A stretch of 64,000 nt of DNA from Verrucosispora sp. WMMD573. GTDB lineage: Bacteria; Actinomycetota; Actinomycetes; Mycobacteriales; Micromonosporaceae. A program made the translations under genes and the position numbers. Positions 1-9,543 of the stretch are shown here, one piece after another. Under the pieces are notes generated by a model that saw nothing but the letters and a program-made list of their open reading frames with translations, ran no database searches and was not told the origin of the DNA. Within the stretch, counting starts at the first letter, position 1. Each line of letters begins with the position of its first letter. The stretch is from the NCBI RefSeq assembly GCF_027497175.1, contig NZ_CP114901.1:6138001-6202000 (forward strand). The letters are read 5' to 3'.

Positions 1-82
1 CCGGCCGGGGCGGCGTGTCGCGCGCACCACACCGACCGGTACGATCAGCCACGCAGCTACGAAGTGGGAGCCGTTGGAAGCC

Positions 83-163
83 ATGAGCGAGCACAACGAG
101 CGAATCAGGCTCAGTGCCATGGTGCCTCAGGACGGCACGAAGCGAAGCGGAGTGTCGGCATGA
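83..163 (+). CDS. Possible 26-codon upstream ORF coupled to the receiver gene
   Basis: An ATG ORF of 26 codons (MSEHNERIRL at the start) ends in a TGA that overlaps the ATG of the next gene as ATGA, an arrangement typical of translational coupling. A weak purine stretch (GGAAG) lies just upstream. The 5' end, ATGAGCGAGC, resembles the start of the short ORF at 11902, so this may be a dispersed repeat placed before genes and not a conserved peptide. No function is assigned. Confidence 0.3.
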   Translation: MSEHNERIRLSAMVPQDGTKRSGVSA

Positions 164-555
164 GCGACCGTCTGTGCACCGTCCTGCTCTACAGCGACGA
201 CCCGCAGGTGCGGGACCGGATGCGGCTCGCCGTCGGCACCCGCCCCGCGGCCGACCTACGGGTCGAGTTCGTCGAGGCGTCCAGCTACGCCGAGTGCGTC
301 CGACTTGTCGACGACTACGAGATCGACCTGATGCTGCTCGACGGCGAGGCGACCCCCGGCGGCGGCATCGGCATCGCCCGGCAGATCAAGGACGACCGTG
401 ACGACGCCCCGCCGACCTGCGTGGTGATCGCCCGCGCCGCTGACCGCTGGCTGGCGTCCTTCGCCGAGGTCGACGCCACTCTGGTGCACCCGCTCGACCC
501 GGTCACCACCGCCGCCACCGTAACCGAGCTGCTGCGCGCGGGCGCACCCGCCTGA
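160..555 (+). CDS. Atypical response-regulator receiver-domain protein
   Basis: A 131-residue stand-alone protein with a receiver (CheY-like) fold pattern. There is a hydrophobic strand followed by an acidic pair (SDD, residues 12-14), and a second strand ends in the candidate phospho-acceptor Asp61 (LMLLDGEA). The usual switch Thr/Ser after strand 4 (here VVIARA) and the conserved Lys after strand 5 (here VHPLDP) are not present, so it may not be phosphorylated in the standard way. There is no DNA-binding or output domain. It lies directly upstream of trpD on the same strand. The start at 160 was chosen because the receiver homology begins there; an in-frame start at 64 would add 32 unrelated residues. 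The target is unknown. Confidence 0.75.
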   Translation: MSDRLCTVLLYSDDPQVRDRMRLAVGTRPAADLRVEFVEASSYAECVRLVDDYEIDLMLLDGEATPGGGIGIARQIKDDRDDAPPTCVVIARAADRWLASFAEVDATLVHPLDPVTTAATVTELLRAGAPA

Positions 556-639
556 CGTCCCACTCCGGCACCGCCGCGGCGCCGGGCGAGCCGGCGCCGG
601 TCCCGTCCCACCCGTAACCGTCTGCTCGGGAGGCCCACC

Positions 640-1686
640 ATGGGCGATCGGACCTGGCCGCACCTGCTCACCGCGCTGCTGCGCGGCGAGGAACTATCCG
701 CCGCCGACACCGCGTGGGCGATGGGCGAGATCATGTCGGGGTCGGCCGGACCGGCCCAGATCGCCGGCTTCGCCGTCGCGCTGCGGGCCAAGGGCGAGAC
801 CCCGGCCGAGGTGACCGGGCTGGTCGAGGCGATGCTCAGCCGGGCCGTCCCGGTCGAGCTGCCCGAGGAGGTACGCGCCGAGGCGCTCGACGTGGTCGGC
901 ACCGGTGGCGACCTCGCGCACACGGTCAACATCTCCACGATGACGGCGCTGGTCGTGGCCGGGGCCGGCGTACGCGTGGTCAAGCACGGCAACCGGGCCG
1001 CCTCGTCCTCCTGCGGCACCGCCGACCTGCTGGAGTTCCTCGGCATTCCACTGGATCTCGGGCCCGATCAGGTGGCCCGCTGTGTCGCCGAGGCCGGGAT
1101 CGGCTTCTGCTTCGCCGCCCGGTTCCACCCCGGCATGCGCCACGCCGGTCCGGTCCGCCGTGAGCTGGGGGTGCCGACCGCGTTCAACTTCCTCGGCCCG
1201 CTGACCAATCCGGGCCGTCCCCGCTCGGGCGCCGTCGGCTGCTTCGACGCCACGATGGCGCCGGTGATGGCGGCCGTCTTCGCGGCCCGGGGCGACTCGG
1301 TGCTGGTGATGCGCGGCGAGGATGGGCTGGACGAGTTCACCACCGCCGCCGCGACCCGGTTCTGGATCGCCCAGCACGGGGCCGTCAGGGAGACCGTGGT
1401 GGACGCGGTCGACCTTGGCGTACCCCGGGCCACCATCGCCGACCTGCGCGGCGGCGACGCGGCCCACAACGCCGACGTGGCCCGGCGTCTGCTCGCCGGC
1501 GAGCCGGGGCCGGTGCGCGACGCCGTCCTGGTCAACGCGGCGGCGGCCCTGGCCACCCAGGGGCCCCTGGACGGCGACCTGACCGACGCGCTCCGCGCCG
1601 GCCTGGGCCGCGCCGCCGAGTCGATCGACTCCGGCGCGGCCGCCCGCACCCTGGACCGCTGGATCGAGGTCGCCCGCACCGTCTGA
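640..1686 (+). CDS. trpD: Anthranilate phosphoribosyltransferase
   Basis: Transfers the phosphoribosyl group of PRPP to anthranilate, the second step of tryptophan synthesis, in the cytoplasm. The 348-residue length is normal for TrpD. Diagnostic motifs are the PRPP-binding GTGGD (about residue 88), the NIST segment, the KHGNRAASS loop followed by CGTADLLE, and [12 protein letters not shown] good ribosome site (GGGAGG) sits 8 bases before the ATG. In M. tuberculosis the gene likewise lies beside the cytochrome oxidase genes, away from the other trp genes. Confidence 0.97.
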   Translation: MGDRTWPHLLTALLRGEELSAADTAWAMGEIMSGSAGPAQIAGFAVALRAKGETPAEVTGLVEAMLSRAVPVELPEEVRAEALDVVGTGGDLAHTVNISTMTALVVAGAGVRVVKHGNRAASSSCGTADLLEFLGIPLDLGPDQVARCVAEAGIGFCFAARFHPGMRHAGPVRRELGVPTAFNFLGPLTNPGRPRSGAVGCFDATMAPVMAAVFAARGDSVLVMRGEDGLDEFTTAAATRFWIAQHGAVRETVVDAVDLGVPRATIADLRGGDAAHNADVARRLLAGEPGPVRDAVLVNAAAALATQGPLDGDLTDALRAGLGRAAESIDSGAAARTLDRWIEVARTV

Positions 1687-1791
1687 TCCCGTCCGATGCT
1701 CGACGCGGGTATGTCGGAGTGCCGTGGGAAACTACAAACGAGTAGTTCCGGCGATGCCCAGCGACCGGCCGCCGAGCGGGAGGAGAGGTCC

Positions 1792-1989
1792 GTGACGGAG
1801 CGCGAGCTGCACTGCGACACCTGCGGCAGCAATCAGCCGTTCGAGACGCCGCCCTGCGTCGACGGCCACGGCGCCGACTGCCCCGAGCGGGCCTGCACCG
1901 GCTGCGGGGCGGCGATCATCACCTTCGTCCTCAGCCCACCACGCCGGTCCACCCGTCGCCGCGCGGCGGTCCGACATCGCGCCGCCTGA
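1792..1989 (+). CDS. Small zinc-ribbon-like protein
   Basis: A 65-residue protein with the pattern CDTCG, a CVDGHGADCPERAC segment and CTGCG, spacings that suggest one or two bound metal ions. The C-terminal third is Arg-rich and basic (RRSTRRRAAVRHR). The GTG start at 1792 is chosen because it follows a strong ribosome site (GGGAGGAGAG) and begins just before the first Cys pair; an in-frame ATG at 1696 would add an unlikely leader. It ends before a convergent terminator. I do not recognise a named family. A nucleic-acid-binding or accessory metal protein is possible but unproven. Confidence 0.7.
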   Translation: MTERELHCDTCGSNQPFETPPCVDGHGADCPERACTGCGAAIITFVLSPPRRSTRRRAAVRHRAA

Positions 1990-2021
1990 ACCGGCCCACC
2001 CACTCGACACCGACGACGAAA

Positions 2022-2054
2022 GCGAGGGCCCGCCCCGGTGGGGCGGGCCCTCGC
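2022..2054. terminator. Bidirectional terminator hairpin
   Basis: A perfect 15-bp stem (GCGAGGGCCCGCCCC) closes on a 3-base GGT loop between the convergent small zinc protein and ctaF. No U-run follows on either strand, as is common for high-GC actinomycetes. Confidence 0.85.
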
Positions 2055-2066
2055 ACGTTCCGAGGC

Positions 2067-2495
2067 TCAGTGCTCGGCGGTGCGCCGAGTGCCGCTGTAG
2101 TACTCGAACAGCAGGCCGCAGGCGGCCAGGATCACGGCCACCGCACCGAGGCCGAGCAGCCAGAACTGCCAGAACACCAGGCCGAGGCCGGCGATCGCGG
2201 CGGCCAGGGCCAGCCCGAACGGCCAGTAGCTGCCCGGGCTGAAGAAGCCGATCTCGCCCGCGCCGTCGGCGATCTCGGCGTCCGGCCGATCCTCCGGGCG
2301 TAGGTCGATGCGGCGGGAGACGAACCAGAAGAAGCCGCCGCACATCGTGCAGAGCAGGAACGACAGCAGTAGGGCCACGGTGCCGATCCACTCGACCCGG
2401 CCGTCCGAGTCGGCCCACGTCCAGCCGCCGTACAGGAAGGTCGCGAAGAGCAGGAACCCGGCGATGATCAGGAAGATACGCCACTCGGTCTTCAT
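2067..2495 (-). CDS. ctaF: Cytochrome c oxidase subunit IV (actinobacterial type)
   Basis: A 142-residue membrane protein of the aa3-type cytochrome c oxidase, the subunit found in actinobacteria. It opens with MKTEWRIF and shows four hydrophobic segments (roughly residues 5-25, 38-60, 92-108 and 110-130), with the family's GEIGFFSPGSYWP signature before the third. The ATG at 2495 was chosen because the family begins with MKTE; the longer reading frame would run back over the end of ctaC. It lies 10 bases downstream of ctaC and is surely cotranscribed with it. The remaining oxidase and bc1 genes are not in this window. Confidence 0.93.
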   Translation of the reverse strand: MKTEWRIFLIIAGFLLFATFLYGGWTWADSDGRVEWIGTVALLLSFLLCTMCGGFFWFVSRRIDLRPEDRPDAEIADGAGEIGFFSPGSYWPFGLALAAAIAGLGLVFWQFWLLGLGAVAVILAACGLLFEYYSGTRRTAEH

Positions 2496-2505
2496 GCCGG
2501 TTGCC

Positions 2506-3477
2506 TCAGCTTCCCGTGCCGGCCGGAGCGGTGTCCGGGTTGAAGTTGCTCTCGGTCCGCCGCGTCTCGAACGGCCTCGTGGTGGTCGCGTACGGCTCCT
2601 CACCGATCGACGTCAACGCTTCCTGCGTCGAGGCGCCACCCTGCTTGGCGGCGAGGAAGCGGTCGAAGTTCTCCGGTGAGACGACCCGCAGCTCGAAGTT
2701 CATGAAGGCGTGGTAGCTGCCGCACAGCTCGGCGCAGCGGCCCACGTAGGCGCCTTCGCTCTCCAGCGAGGAGACCTCGAAGACGTTACGGATGCTGCCG
2801 GGCATTACGTCCCGCTTGAACAGCATCTCCGGCACCCAGAACGAGTGGATGACGTCGCGGCTGGTCTCCTCGAACCGGATGGACCGGTCGGTCGGCAGCA
2901 CCAGGATCGGGATGACCTCGCTGGTGCCGAGCACCGACGCGGTGGTCTCGGCGTCGACGCCCTGGCCGTCGCGATAGTTGAACTGCCAGTTCCACTTGAA
3001 GGCCACGACCTCGACGGTGACGTCGGGGTTGTTGGTGGTCTTCACCACGTCGGTCTGCACCACCGCGGTGTAGTAGAAGAGCACGGAGACGATAAGCACC
3101 GGCGCGATGGTGTAGAGGAACTCCATCGGCAGGTTGTAGCGGGTCTGCACCGGCAGCTCGTTGCCGCGCTTGCGGTAGCGCACCACGCACCAGAAGATCA
3201 GGCCCCAGACGAAGAAGCCGACCGCGAGCGCCGCGACGCACGAGGCGATCCACAGGTCGTACATCCGCCGGGCCTCGGGAGTGATGCCGCCCTGCGGCCA
3301 CCCGAAGCCCCCGAACGCCGCACCGACGTCACAGCCCGTGAGCAGGACCAGCAGCGCCGCCCCACTGAATCCGAGCCCGGCGAGACGCCCGGCACGACGC
3401 CCCCGCCGCCCACCGGCTCGCGGGGATGCGCTGCGCCGTACGGCCGTCGGCCGTACCTCCGAACTCCTTGCGACCAC
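2506..3477 (-). CDS. ctaC: Cytochrome c oxidase subunit II
   Basis: The CuA-bearing subunit that accepts electrons from cytochrome c at the outer face of the membrane. The 323-residue product has a lipoprotein-type signal ending in LLTGC (Cys near residue 49) and two transmembrane helices (about 75-97 and 117-140). It carries the CuA ligands HSFWVPE and CAELCGSYHAFM with downstream His and Met. The C-terminal tail (about 50 residues) is hydrophilic. The GTG start follows a GGGAGG ribosome site at suitable spacing. First gene of a ctaC-ctaF unit; its promoter lies between 3478 and about 3640, divergent from the desulfurase gene. Confidence 0.96.
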   Translation of the reverse strand: MVARSSEVRPTAVRRSASPRAGGRRGRRAGRLAGLGFSGAALLVLLTGCDVGAAFGGFGWPQGGITPEARRMYDLWIASCVAALAVGFFVWGLIFWCVVRYRKRGNELPVQTRYNLPMEFLYTIAPVLIVSVLFYYTAVVQTDVVKTTNNPDVTVEVVAFKWNWQFNYRDGQGVDAETTASVLGTSEVIPILVLPTDRSIRFEETSRDVIHSFWVPEMLFKRDVMPGSIRNVFEVSSLESEGAYVGRCAELCGSYHAFMNFELRVVSPENFDRFLAAKQGGASTQEALTSIGEEPYATTTRPFETRRTESNFNPDTAPAGTGS

Positions 3478-3656
3478 CTGGTCCTGCCTCCCTAGCGCGC
3501 CGCGGTGTCCTCGTTTCGGCCGGCTCCGCCGAGCGGAGCCGCCGCACCGGCGGCAAAGGCGTCACCGACGGTCGCAGATTACTCGACCATGACGGGCTGG
3601 ACCCGGTTGGGGTCGTTGTCCGCACCCGACGGGGGATCTTGTGCCGACCGAGGCGA

Positions 3657-3662
3657 TAGCGT
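3657..3662 (+). promoter_or_regulatory. Leaderless-type -10 box (TAGCGT)
   Basis: TAGCGT lies 8 bases before the GTG at 3671. This spacing places the transcription start at or next to the start codon and supports 3671 over the in-frame GTG at 3641. Confidence 0.5.
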
Positions 3663-3670
3663 GGGCAGAC

Positions 3671-4822
3671 GTGACTTCCTCCCCCGTCTACCTGGACGCG
3701 GCCACCGCCGCGCCGCTGCACCCGGTCGCCCGGCAGGCGCTGCTGGCCGCGCTCGACGACGGCTGGGCCGACCCCGACCGGCTCTACTCGCCGGCCCGGC
3801 GCGCCCGCCAGTTACTCGACGCCGCCCGCGAGGCCACGGCCGAGACCCTCGGTGTACGCCCCGACGAGCTGTCCTTCACCGCCAGTGGCACCACCGCCGC
3901 GCACACCGCGGTGCTCGGTGGGCTGCGTGGACGCCGACGGGCCGGCCAGGTCCTGGTGCACTCGGCGATCGAACACTCGGCCGTGCTGTACGCCGCCGAA
4001 CAGCACGTGGCCGGCGGTGGCACGGCCGTCGAGGTGCCGGTCGACCGCCTCGGCCGGCTGGACCTGGACGCCTGGTCGGCGGCGGTCACCGGGGCCCGGG
4101 TGGCGTCGGCCGCGCTGATCGCGGCCAGTCACGAGGTGGGCACCGTCCAGCCGGTCGAGGCCGCCGCCGCGGCCTGCGCCCGGGTCGGCGTGCCGCTCTA
4201 CGTCGACGCCGCGCAGCTGGTGGGCCGGGTACCGGTGCCGCCCGGCTGGTCGGTGCTGACCGCGAGTGCCCGCAAGTGGGGTGGCCCGCCCGGCGTCGGA
4301 CTACTCGTGGTCCGTAAGGGCACCCGCTGGGAGTCACCCTGGCCGACCGACGAGCGTGAGTCGGGGCGTACCCCCGGCACGTTGAACCTGCCGGCGGTGG
4401 TGGCGGCGGCGGCGAGCCTGCGCGCCGCGGCGGCCGACGCGACGGCCCAGGCGGCACGGCTGTCCGCGCTGGTGGACCGGATCCGGGCCCGGGTGGCGGC
4501 CGAGGTGCCGGACGTGGAGGTGGTCGGCGATCCGGAGCGCCGGCTACCACATCTGGTCACCTTCTCCTGCCTGTACGTCGACGGCGAGGCGCTGCTGCAC
4601 GCGCTGGACCGACGGGGCTTCGCCGTCTCGTCGGGCTCGTCCTGCACCTCGTCCACCCTGCGCCCGTCGCACGTGTTGGAGGCGATGGGGGTGCTCTCGC
4701 ACGGCAATGTCCGGGTCTCGCTGCACACCGGCAGCACCGAGGCCGAGGTGGAGCGCTTCCTCACCGAACTGCCCGGCATCGTCGCCGACCTGCGGGAACA
4801 GGCGGGAGTGACGGGACTGTGA
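3671..4822 (+). CDS. Cysteine desulfurase (NifS/IscS-like)
   Basis: A PLP-dependent class V aminotransferase-fold enzyme expected to release sulfur from cysteine as an enzyme-bound persulfide. It is 383 residues from GTG 3671 (MTSSPVYLDAATA). Motifs: YLDAATAAP near the N-terminus, ASHEVGTVQP for cofactor stacking, DAAQLVG, the PLP lysine in SARKWGGPPG, and the active-site Cys in SSGSSCTSS. A GTG 30 bases upstream is also in frame. The TusA-like gene overlaps its stop, so the two probably form a sulfur-relay pair, perhaps for tRNA thiolation or Fe-S assembly. The exact acceptor is not shown by the sequence. Confidence 0.9.
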   Translation: MTSSPVYLDAATAAPLHPVARQALLAALDDGWADPDRLYSPARRARQLLDAAREATAETLGVRPDELSFTASGTTAAHTAVLGGLRGRRRAGQVLVHSAIEHSAVLYAAEQHVAGGGTAVEVPVDRLGRLDLDAWSAAVTGARVASAALIAASHEVGTVQPVEAAAAACARVGVPLYVDAAQLVGRVPVPPGWSVLTASARKWGGPPGVGLLVVRKGTRWESPWPTDERESGRTPGTLNLPAVVAAAASLRAAAADATAQAARLSALVDRIRARVAAEVPDVEVVGDPERRLPHLVTFSCLYVDGEALLHALDRRGFAVSSGSSCTSSTLRPSHVLEAMGVLSHGNVRVSLHTGSTEAEVERFLTELPGIVADLREQAGVTGL

Positions 4823-5043
4823 CGACTCCCGACGAGGTGCTCGACTGCCTCGGTCAGCGGTGCCCGCTACCGGTGATCGCGCTGGCCCGGCGGCTGCCCG
4901 AACTCCCGGTCGGCGCGGTGCTGCGGGTACTGGCCGACGACCCGGCGGCGGCCGTCGACATCCCCGCCTGGTGCCGCATGCGCCAGCAGGACTACCTGGG
5001 CACCACCCCCGGCCCCGCCTACAACATCCGCCGCACCCACTAA
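4819..5043 (+). CDS. TusA-family sulfur-carrier protein
   Basis: A 74-residue protein with the TusA/SirA signature LDCLGQRCPLPVI near the N-terminus; the CPxP cysteine would carry the persulfide. The GTG start overlaps the desulfurase stop (GTGA), so translation is coupled and the desulfurase is the likely sulfur donor. The C-terminal half shows the DDPAAAVDIPAWC segment typical of the family. Its last codons sit just before a long convergent palindrome. Confidence 0.88.
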   Translation: MTTPDEVLDCLGQRCPLPVIALARRLPELPVGAVLRVLADDPAAAVDIPAWCRMRQQDYLGTTPGPAYNIRRTH

Positions 5044-5064
5044 CGGAAGGGCCTCTTACCGACA

Positions 5065-5158
5065 CCCGTTCCGAGATCCGCGCAACTTCAGGGATCCTGC
5101 TGCCTCAACCCCAAACGAGGCAGCAGGATCAGGGAAGTTGCGCGGATCTCGGAACGGG
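5065..5158. repeat. Long palindrome (94 bp) at a convergent gene junction
   Basis: Two 42-bp arms (5065-5106 and 5117-5158) pair with only three mismatches around a 10-base loop. It sits between tusA and the convergent kinase gene and probably acts as a two-way terminator. The loop-proximal stem (TGCTGCCTC/GAGGCAGCA) is shared, with one change, with the palindrome at 27566. Confidence 0.9.
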
Positions 5159-5167
5159 TAGGGGCGG

Positions 5168-6181
<1,014 letters not shown>

Positions 6182-6187
6182 CTACCG

Positions 6188-6258
6188 GCCCCGCCACCCC
6201 CGAGCGACCACCCCGCCACCCCCACCCCCACCCCACCCCGCCACCCACCCCCACCCCG
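6188..6258. repeat. C-rich tract flanking a palindrome
   Basis: Low-complexity CCCCAC/CCGCCACC run on the + strand immediately left of the 6269 palindrome. The complementary strand is G-run rich and could form G-quadruplexes. The same layout recurs at other copies of the element. Confidence 0.75.
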
Positions 6259-6268
6259 AAACCAACCC

Positions 6269-6329
6269 GTTGATCATGAGGTTGTTGTCAGCCGCACCGG
6301 CCTGGCACGACAACAACTTCATGATCGAC
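6269..6329. repeat. 61-bp TTGATCATGA palindrome (copy 1)
   Basis: Arms of 21 bp (6269-6289 and 6309-6329) with two mismatches; outer core GTTGATCATGA, inner GTTGTTGTC. Unlike most copies it lies between two genes on the same strand (erpA and the kinase). Confidence 0.9.
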
Positions 6330-6357
6330 CGTGGGGCGCCCGGGCCGGGATGCAGAG

Positions 6358-6401
6358 ACGCGGACGGCGGTACGGCTCATGGGCCGTACCGCCGTCCGCG
6401 T
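6358..6401 (-). terminator. Terminator hairpin downstream of erpA
   Basis: A perfect 19-bp stem (outer end ACGCGGACGG) with a 6-base loop lies just beyond the erpA stop codon on the minus strand. Confidence 0.85.
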
Positions 6402-6412
6402 GAAGTCCGGAC

Positions 6413-6781
6413 TCAGCTGAAGGAGTCTCCGCAGGCGCAGGAGTTGCCCGCGTTGGGGTTGTCGATCGTGAAGCCCTGGGCGTCGATCCGGTCGGCGAAG
6501 TCGATGGTGGCGCCGGCCAGGTAGGGGGCGCTCATCCGGTCGACGACGACCTCGACACCGTCATAGTCGGTGACGATGTCACCGTCGAGCGAACGCTCGT
6601 CGAAGAAGAGCTGGTACCGCAGGCCGGAGCAGCCGCCCGGCTGCACGGCGACCCGGAGCCGCAGGTCGTCGCGGCCCTCCTGCTCGATCAGGGCCTTGAC
6701 CTTCTGCGCCGCGACGTCGGTGAGGACGACGGACGTGGGGGCCTTGGCCTCGGTCGACTCGGTCTGCGCTGGCGTGGTCAC
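6413..6781 (-). CDS. erpA: Iron-sulfur cluster insertion protein (ErpA/HesB type)
   Basis: A-type Fe-S carrier of 122 residues. The three cluster-binding cysteines are in GGCSGLRY (about residue 50) and the C-terminal NSCACGDSF. It would deliver clusters to target enzymes. NadA, a 4Fe-4S enzyme, is encoded nearby, as is LipA further on. The GTG start follows an AGGGAG site. It corresponds in position to Rv2204c. Confidence 0.95.
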   Translation of the reverse strand: MTTPAQTESTEAKAPTSVVLTDVAAQKVKALIEQEGRDDLRLRVAVQPGGCSGLRYQLFFDERSLDGDIVTDYDGVEVVVDRMSAPYLAGATIDFADRIDAQGFTIDNPNAGNSCACGDSFS

Positions 6782-6933
6782 GTGGAATTCTCCCTGCGGC
6801 GCGTCGGTGTGGTCCTCCCCTGGCCAACGTCAGCCGCCGGTCAGCGATTCCCACAGTGGTCCAGTTCTTGATTGTAGGCCGCCGCCGGCCGCCTGACCCG
6901 GCGGCGTGACCAGGCACTCGGTGCAGACCCGGA

Positions 6934-8073
6934 TCAGCGGCTCCACTGCCGGGCCAGCCGGGCACCGAGCGCCCGCAGTCCCTCCGCCGGGCGCTCCAGC
7001 GCGGCGGCCAGCCCGCCGTGCTCCTCGCCGCCGAAGTGCTCCACCAGACTGTACGTGTCGGTCACCCCGACCGACGCCGCCTCCCGCCGCCCGGCGCTGA
7101 CCTGGCCGGCGAGCACGACGCAGGGTACGCCCCGGTCCCGGGCGGCACCGGCCACGCCGGCCACCACCTTGCCGCGCAGCGACTGGTGGTCGAACCGGCC
7201 CTCCCCGGTGACCACCAGATCGACCTCGTCGAGCACGGTCTCCAGCCCGACGGCCCGGCTGACCAGGCCGATGCCGGACTCGCACCGCCCGCCCAGGGCG
7301 AGCAGCGCGGCGCCGATGCCGCCGGCAGCACCGCCGCCGGGCAGCGCGCCCAGCCCGCTGGGGCAGCCGGCCAGGTCCCGCTCCAGCACCTCGGCCCACC
7401 GGGCGAGCGCGGCGTCCAGCAGCAGCACATCGGCCCGGTCGGCGCCCTTCTGCGGGCCGAAGACGTTGCTCGCGCCGTGCAGCCCGAGCAACGGGTTGTC
7501 GACGTCGGTGGCCGCGATCAGCCGGGCCTCACGCAACCGGGGCAGCCCGTCGAGCTTCGCCGCCGCGGCCAACGCCGCACCGCCGTACGGCAGGGCCGCG
7601 CCGGTGCCGTCGAGACCCACCGCACCCAGGGCGGCGAGCATCCCCGCGCCACCGTCGTTGGTCGCCGAGCCACCGAGCCCGACCACCACCGTGCGTGCGC
7701 CGGCCTCCACCGCGGCGGCGATCAGCAGACCCAGGCCGTACGACGTGGTGGCCAACGGATCACGCTCGGCGGCATCGAGCAGGTGCAGCCCGCAGGCCTG
7801 CGCGCTCTCCAGCCACGCGACCGCGCCGCCTTCGGTGAGCAGCATCTCACCGGTGGCCGGGCGGCCCAGCGGATCGGTCGTCGGCACCGGCACGCGCCGG
7901 CCGGGCAGCGCCTCCGCGAGCACGTCGAGGAAGCCCGGTCCCCCGTCGGCCAACGGTCTGACCAGCAGGTCGTCGCCGGGTGCCACCTCCCGCCAACCGT
8001 CGGCCACGGCAGCGGCGACCTGCGGGGCCGGCAGCGTACCGGCGAACTTGTCCGGGCAGAGCAGTACGCGCAT
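6934..8073 (-). CDS. Glycerate kinase (type I, GlxK/GarK family)
   Basis: ATP-dependent phosphorylation of D-glycerate to a phosphoglycerate. The 379-residue protein opens with MRVLLCPDKFAGTL, the hallmark start of the family. It contains PLADGGPGFLDVL, GLGGSATNDGGAGM and VTGEGRFDHQSLRGK, motifs of the active site and hinge. The ATG at 8073 is chosen because the family signature begins there; the longer reading frame extends over the nadA promoter. Divergent from nadA with 67 bases between the two starts. Position matches Rv2205c. Confidence 0.95.
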   Translation of the reverse strand: MRVLLCPDKFAGTLPAPQVAAAVADGWREVAPGDDLLVRPLADGGPGFLDVLAEALPGRRVPVPTTDPLGRPATGEMLLTEGGAVAWLESAQACGLHLLDAAERDPLATTSYGLGLLIAAAVEAGARTVVVGLGGSATNDGGAGMLAALGAVGLDGTGAALPYGGAALAAAAKLDGLPRLREARLIAATDVDNPLLGLHGASNVFGPQKGADRADVLLLDAALARWAEVLERDLAGCPSGLGALPGGGAAGGIGAALLALGGRCESGIGLVSRAVGLETVLDEVDLVVTGEGRFDHQSLRGKVVAGVAGAARDRGVPCVVLAGQVSAGRREAASVGVTDTYSLVEHFGGEEHGGLAAALERPAEGLRALGARLARQWSR

Positions 8074-8140
8074 GCCTGGCAGTGTGGCAGCCCACATCGG
8101 CACGGCCGGCACGACGGTCACGCTGTGGGACCATGGAGGC

Positions 8141-9316
8141 GTGACGTCGACCTGGGTAGAGCCCTCCAACACCGCCACTGCGCTGCTGCTCCTCGGCCGC
8201 GGCAGCGACCCCGCCACGGAACGTGGCGTGGAGTGTCCGGGTGACCTGCCGGCACCGAGCGACCCCGACCTGGTGGCCCGCGCGACGGCGGCCAAGGCCG
8301 CTCTCGGCGACCGGGTCTTCGTGCTGGGTCACCACTACCAGCGCGACGAGGTGATCCAGTTCGCCGACGTGACCGGCGACTCGTTCAAGCTGGCCCGCGA
8401 GGCCGCCGCCCGGCCGCAGGCCGAGTACATCGTCTTCTGCGGTGTGCACTTCATGGCCGAGAGCGCGGACATCCTCACCGCCGACACCCAGCAGGTCGTG
8501 CTGCCCGACCTGGCCGCCGGCTGCTCGATGGCGGACATGGCGGCGCTGCCGCAGGTCGAGAGCGCCTGGGACGTGCTCACCGAGCTGGGGCTGGCGGAGC
8601 ACACCGTCCCGGTCACCTACATGAACTCCTCGGCGGACATCAAGGGCTTCGTCGGGCGCAACGGCGGCGTGGTCTGCACCTCGTCGAACGCGAGGCGGGC
8701 CCTGGACTGGGCGTACGAGCAGGGTGAGAAGGTGCTCTTCCTGCCCGATCAGCACCTGGGCCGCAACACCGCCGTGCTGGAGATGGGCTTCTCCCTGGAC
8801 GACTGCGTCCTCTACGACCCGCACAAGCCCAACGGCGGGCTCACCGCGGAGCAGCTGCGCGGGGCGAAGATGATCCTCTGGCGCGGCCACTGCTCGGTGC
8901 ACGGCCGGTTCACCCTGGACAGCGTCAACGACGTCCGGCAGCGGGTGCCGGGGGTGAACGTGCTGGTGCACCCGGAGTGCCGGCACGAGGTGGTGCAGGC
9001 CGCCGACCTGGTCGGCTCGACGGAGTACATCATCAGGACCATCGAGGCCGCTCCGGCCGGCTCCGCGTGGGCCGTCGGCACCGAGCTGAACCTGGTCCGC
9101 CGGCTGGCGCTGGCCCACCCGGACAAGCAGATCATGTTCCTGGATCGGGCGGTCTGCTACTGCTCGACGATGAACCGGATCGATCTGCCGCACCTGGTCT
9201 GGGCACTGGAGGAGCTGGTCGCCGGTCGCGTGGTCAACCGGATCACGGTTGACGCCGACACCGCGCACCACGCTCGGGTGGCGCTGGACCAGATGCTCGC
9301 GCTGCCCGGGGCCTGA
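8141..9316 (+). CDS. nadA: Quinolinate synthase A
   Basis: Condenses iminoaspartate with dihydroxyacetone phosphate to quinolinate in NAD synthesis, using a 4Fe-4S cluster. The product is 391 residues, the long form common in actinomycetes. Seen: LGHHYQRDEVIQFAD, FCGVHFMAES (first cluster Cys), LVHPECRHEV (second), and AVCYCSTMNRID (third). The GTG at 8141 follows GGAGG closely. Neither nadB nor nadC follows; the next gene is murA after a terminator. Confidence 0.95.
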   Translation: MTSTWVEPSNTATALLLLGRGSDPATERGVECPGDLPAPSDPDLVARATAAKAALGDRVFVLGHHYQRDEVIQFADVTGDSFKLAREAAARPQAEYIVFCGVHFMAESADILTADTQQVVLPDLAAGCSMADMAALPQVESAWDVLTELGLAEHTVPVTYMNSSADIKGFVGRNGGVVCTSSNARRALDWAYEQGEKVLFLPDQHLGRNTAVLEMGFSLDDCVLYDPHKPNGGLTAEQLRGAKMILWRGHCSVHGRFTLDSVNDVRQRVPGVNVLVHPECRHEVVQAADLVGSTEYIIRTIEAAPAGSAWAVGTELNLVRRLALAHPDKQIMFLDRAVCYCSTMNRIDLPHLVWALEELVAGRVVNRITVDADTAHHARVALDQMLALPGA

Positions 9317-9321
9317 CCTCG

Positions 9322-9350
9322 ACCGTCCCTCACGCTCAGTGAGGGACGGT
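9322..9350 (+). terminator. Terminator hairpin after nadA
   Basis: Perfect 12-bp stem (ACCGTCCCTCAC) with a 5-base loop starting 5 bases after the nadA stop. Confidence 0.85.
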
Positions 9351-9380
9351 ATACGCGAAAGTGCCGGATCACCGATAAAT

Positions 9381-9425
9381 GCCCTCCGAGGCGGTGTGAC
9401 CGGATCCATTCTCATCACGGAGGGC
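9381..9425 (+). promoter_or_regulatory. Inverted repeat that could mask a ribosome site in the murA leader
   Basis: GCCCTCCG (9381-9388) can pair with CGGAGGGC (9418-9425). The second arm is the purine-rich stretch just before the in-frame ATG at 9427. The hairpin would hide that site and leave the TTG at 9544 as the usable start. A regulatory role is inferred. Confidence 0.4.
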
Positions 9426-9543
9426 TATGCTGCCGGGCGACGGCACACGCGGGCACGGGCGTTTGGGCGCGACCGCGTCCCGGGTAGCGGACCGGGTGGT
9501 GTCCATCCATCGAAACGGCAGCACGCACGCGCTGGAGGTTGCG

